A stretch of 64,000 bases of DNA, taken from NCBI RefSeq assembly GCF_000807775.2, contig NZ_CP047385.1, positions 1,674,001 to 1,738,000 on the forward strand, read 5' to 3'. The position numbers and the translations under genes were made by a program. This DNA is from Pandoraea fibrosis. Lineage in GTDB: Bacteria; Pseudomonadota; Gammaproteobacteria; Burkholderiales; Burkholderiaceae. Positions 63,644-64,000 of the stretch are shown piece after piece; positions within the stretch are counted from its first letter, which is position 1; each line of letters starts with the position of its first letter. Below the pieces are notes generated by a model, which worked only from the letters and a program-made list of their open reading frames with translations, searched no databases and was not told where the DNA came from.

Positions 63644-64000
63644 TCAACCGCCGATGTAGGACATCTCCACTTTCGGGGGGGCGTCTTCCGGCAGGCCAGT
63701 GGCTGCCGTTCGCAATGCTGAGTAACGGTCGGTGCGACCTTGCCAGATGTCCCCGATGACGGTCGAGATCTGGGCATCGCTCGCGCCGTTGCGCAGCAAC
63801 GTGCGCAGGTCGTACCCGGCGCTGGCGAACAGACACAGGTACAACTTGCCTTCCGTAGACAGGCGTGCCCGGGAACAAGTGCCGCAAAAAGCGCGCGTCA
63901 CCGATGAAATGACGCCGACCTCGCCACCGCCGTCGCGATATTGCCAACGCTGCGCGGTCTCGCCGGGATAGTTCGGCTCGAGCGGTTCGACCGGCAGCGC
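63644..64000 (-). CDS. moaA: GTP 3',8-cyclase, 3' end only
   Basis: The C-terminal about 118 residues of MoaA; the gene continues past the window edge. The frame reads ...[26 protein letters not shown], then [22 protein letters not shown], the second [4Fe-4S] cysteine motif, and ends in KVEMSYIGG. It converts GTP to the molybdopterin precursor with MoaC. First gene of the moco set on this strand. Confidence 0.95.
   Translation of the reverse strand, partial: ALPVEPLEPNYPGETAQRWQYRDGGGEVGVISSVTRAFCGTCSRARLSTEGKLYLCLFASAGYDLRTLLRNGASDAQISTVIGDIWQGRTDRYSALRTAATGLPEDAPPKVEMSYIGG

Noticed and set aside
1..64000. CRISPR array, prophage, insertion sequence or integrated island
   Set aside because: No regular repeat-spacer pattern, transposase, integrase or phage structural gene was found; the tRNA pair shows no adjacent integrase or attachment repeat.

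Overview
The window is a 64 kb piece of a high-GC betaproteobacterial chromosome, most likely Burkholderiaceae and plausibly Pandoraea. This rests on the GC-rich codon use, the fdxA-pncB and opgGH neighbourhoods, an OxlT-type oxalate/formate exchanger, and the many LysR/GntR regulators paired with transporters. No rRNA, phage, insertion sequence, integrase or CRISPR array is visible. It looks like ordinary core and accessory chromosome, with two tRNA genes.

Layout. 0-7 kb: a cupin protein, then a c-di-GMP block in which a PAS-GGDEF-EAL protein with a degenerate GGDEF lies head to head with a yfiR-yfiN-yfiB operon, followed by an exported SGNH hydrolase. 7-12 kb: an HCCA-isomerase-like protein, a YeiH-type exporter, and surface-polysaccharide genes (GT2 transferase, O-antigen ligase-like). 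12-20 kb: small unknown genes, a LysR/DUF4286-like/MHS-transporter cluster, and a co-translated two-component system (REC-AraC regulator plus 7TMR hybrid kinase). 20-31 kb: a MurA paralogue, a GntR-controlled operon (DUF3311, SSS symporter, amidohydrolase, CynX-like MFS), an alpha/beta hydrolase, a MATE exporter, and a divergent LysR/LysE pair with a large leader hairpin.

31-40 kb: opgGH for osmoregulated periplasmic glucans, an NlpD-like lipoprotein with a degenerate LytM domain, a cold-shock gene with a consensus promoter and long 5' UTR, another LysE exporter, and the c-di-GMP flagellar brake YcgR. 39-50 kb: a LuxR-type regulator, a CorC/HlyC-type membrane protein, a doxX/DODA/LysR run, and glcDEF glycolate oxidase with a divergent GntR regulator and palindromic operator. 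50-60 kb: an oxalate/formate antiporter behind a leader of about 1 kb, tandem tRNA-Asn genes, fdxA, pncB, a stand-alone LutC-like protein, a Na+/H+ antiporter, a hydroxyacid dehydrogenase, RmuC and an acetyltransferase. 60-64 kb: molybdenum cofactor genes moeA, mobA and the 3' end of moaA, with an unknown exported protein between moaA and mobA.

Themes: c-di-GMP control (PDE-like protein, YfiRNB, YcgR) and C2/hydroxyacid metabolism (glcDEF, oxalate/formate exchange, hydroxyacid dehydrogenase, LutC). No clearly new multi-gene system is evident. The best leads are the lysE leader hairpin, the GntR operon of unknown substrate with its 18-bp palindrome, the unknown exported protein in the moco cluster, and the long oxlT leader.
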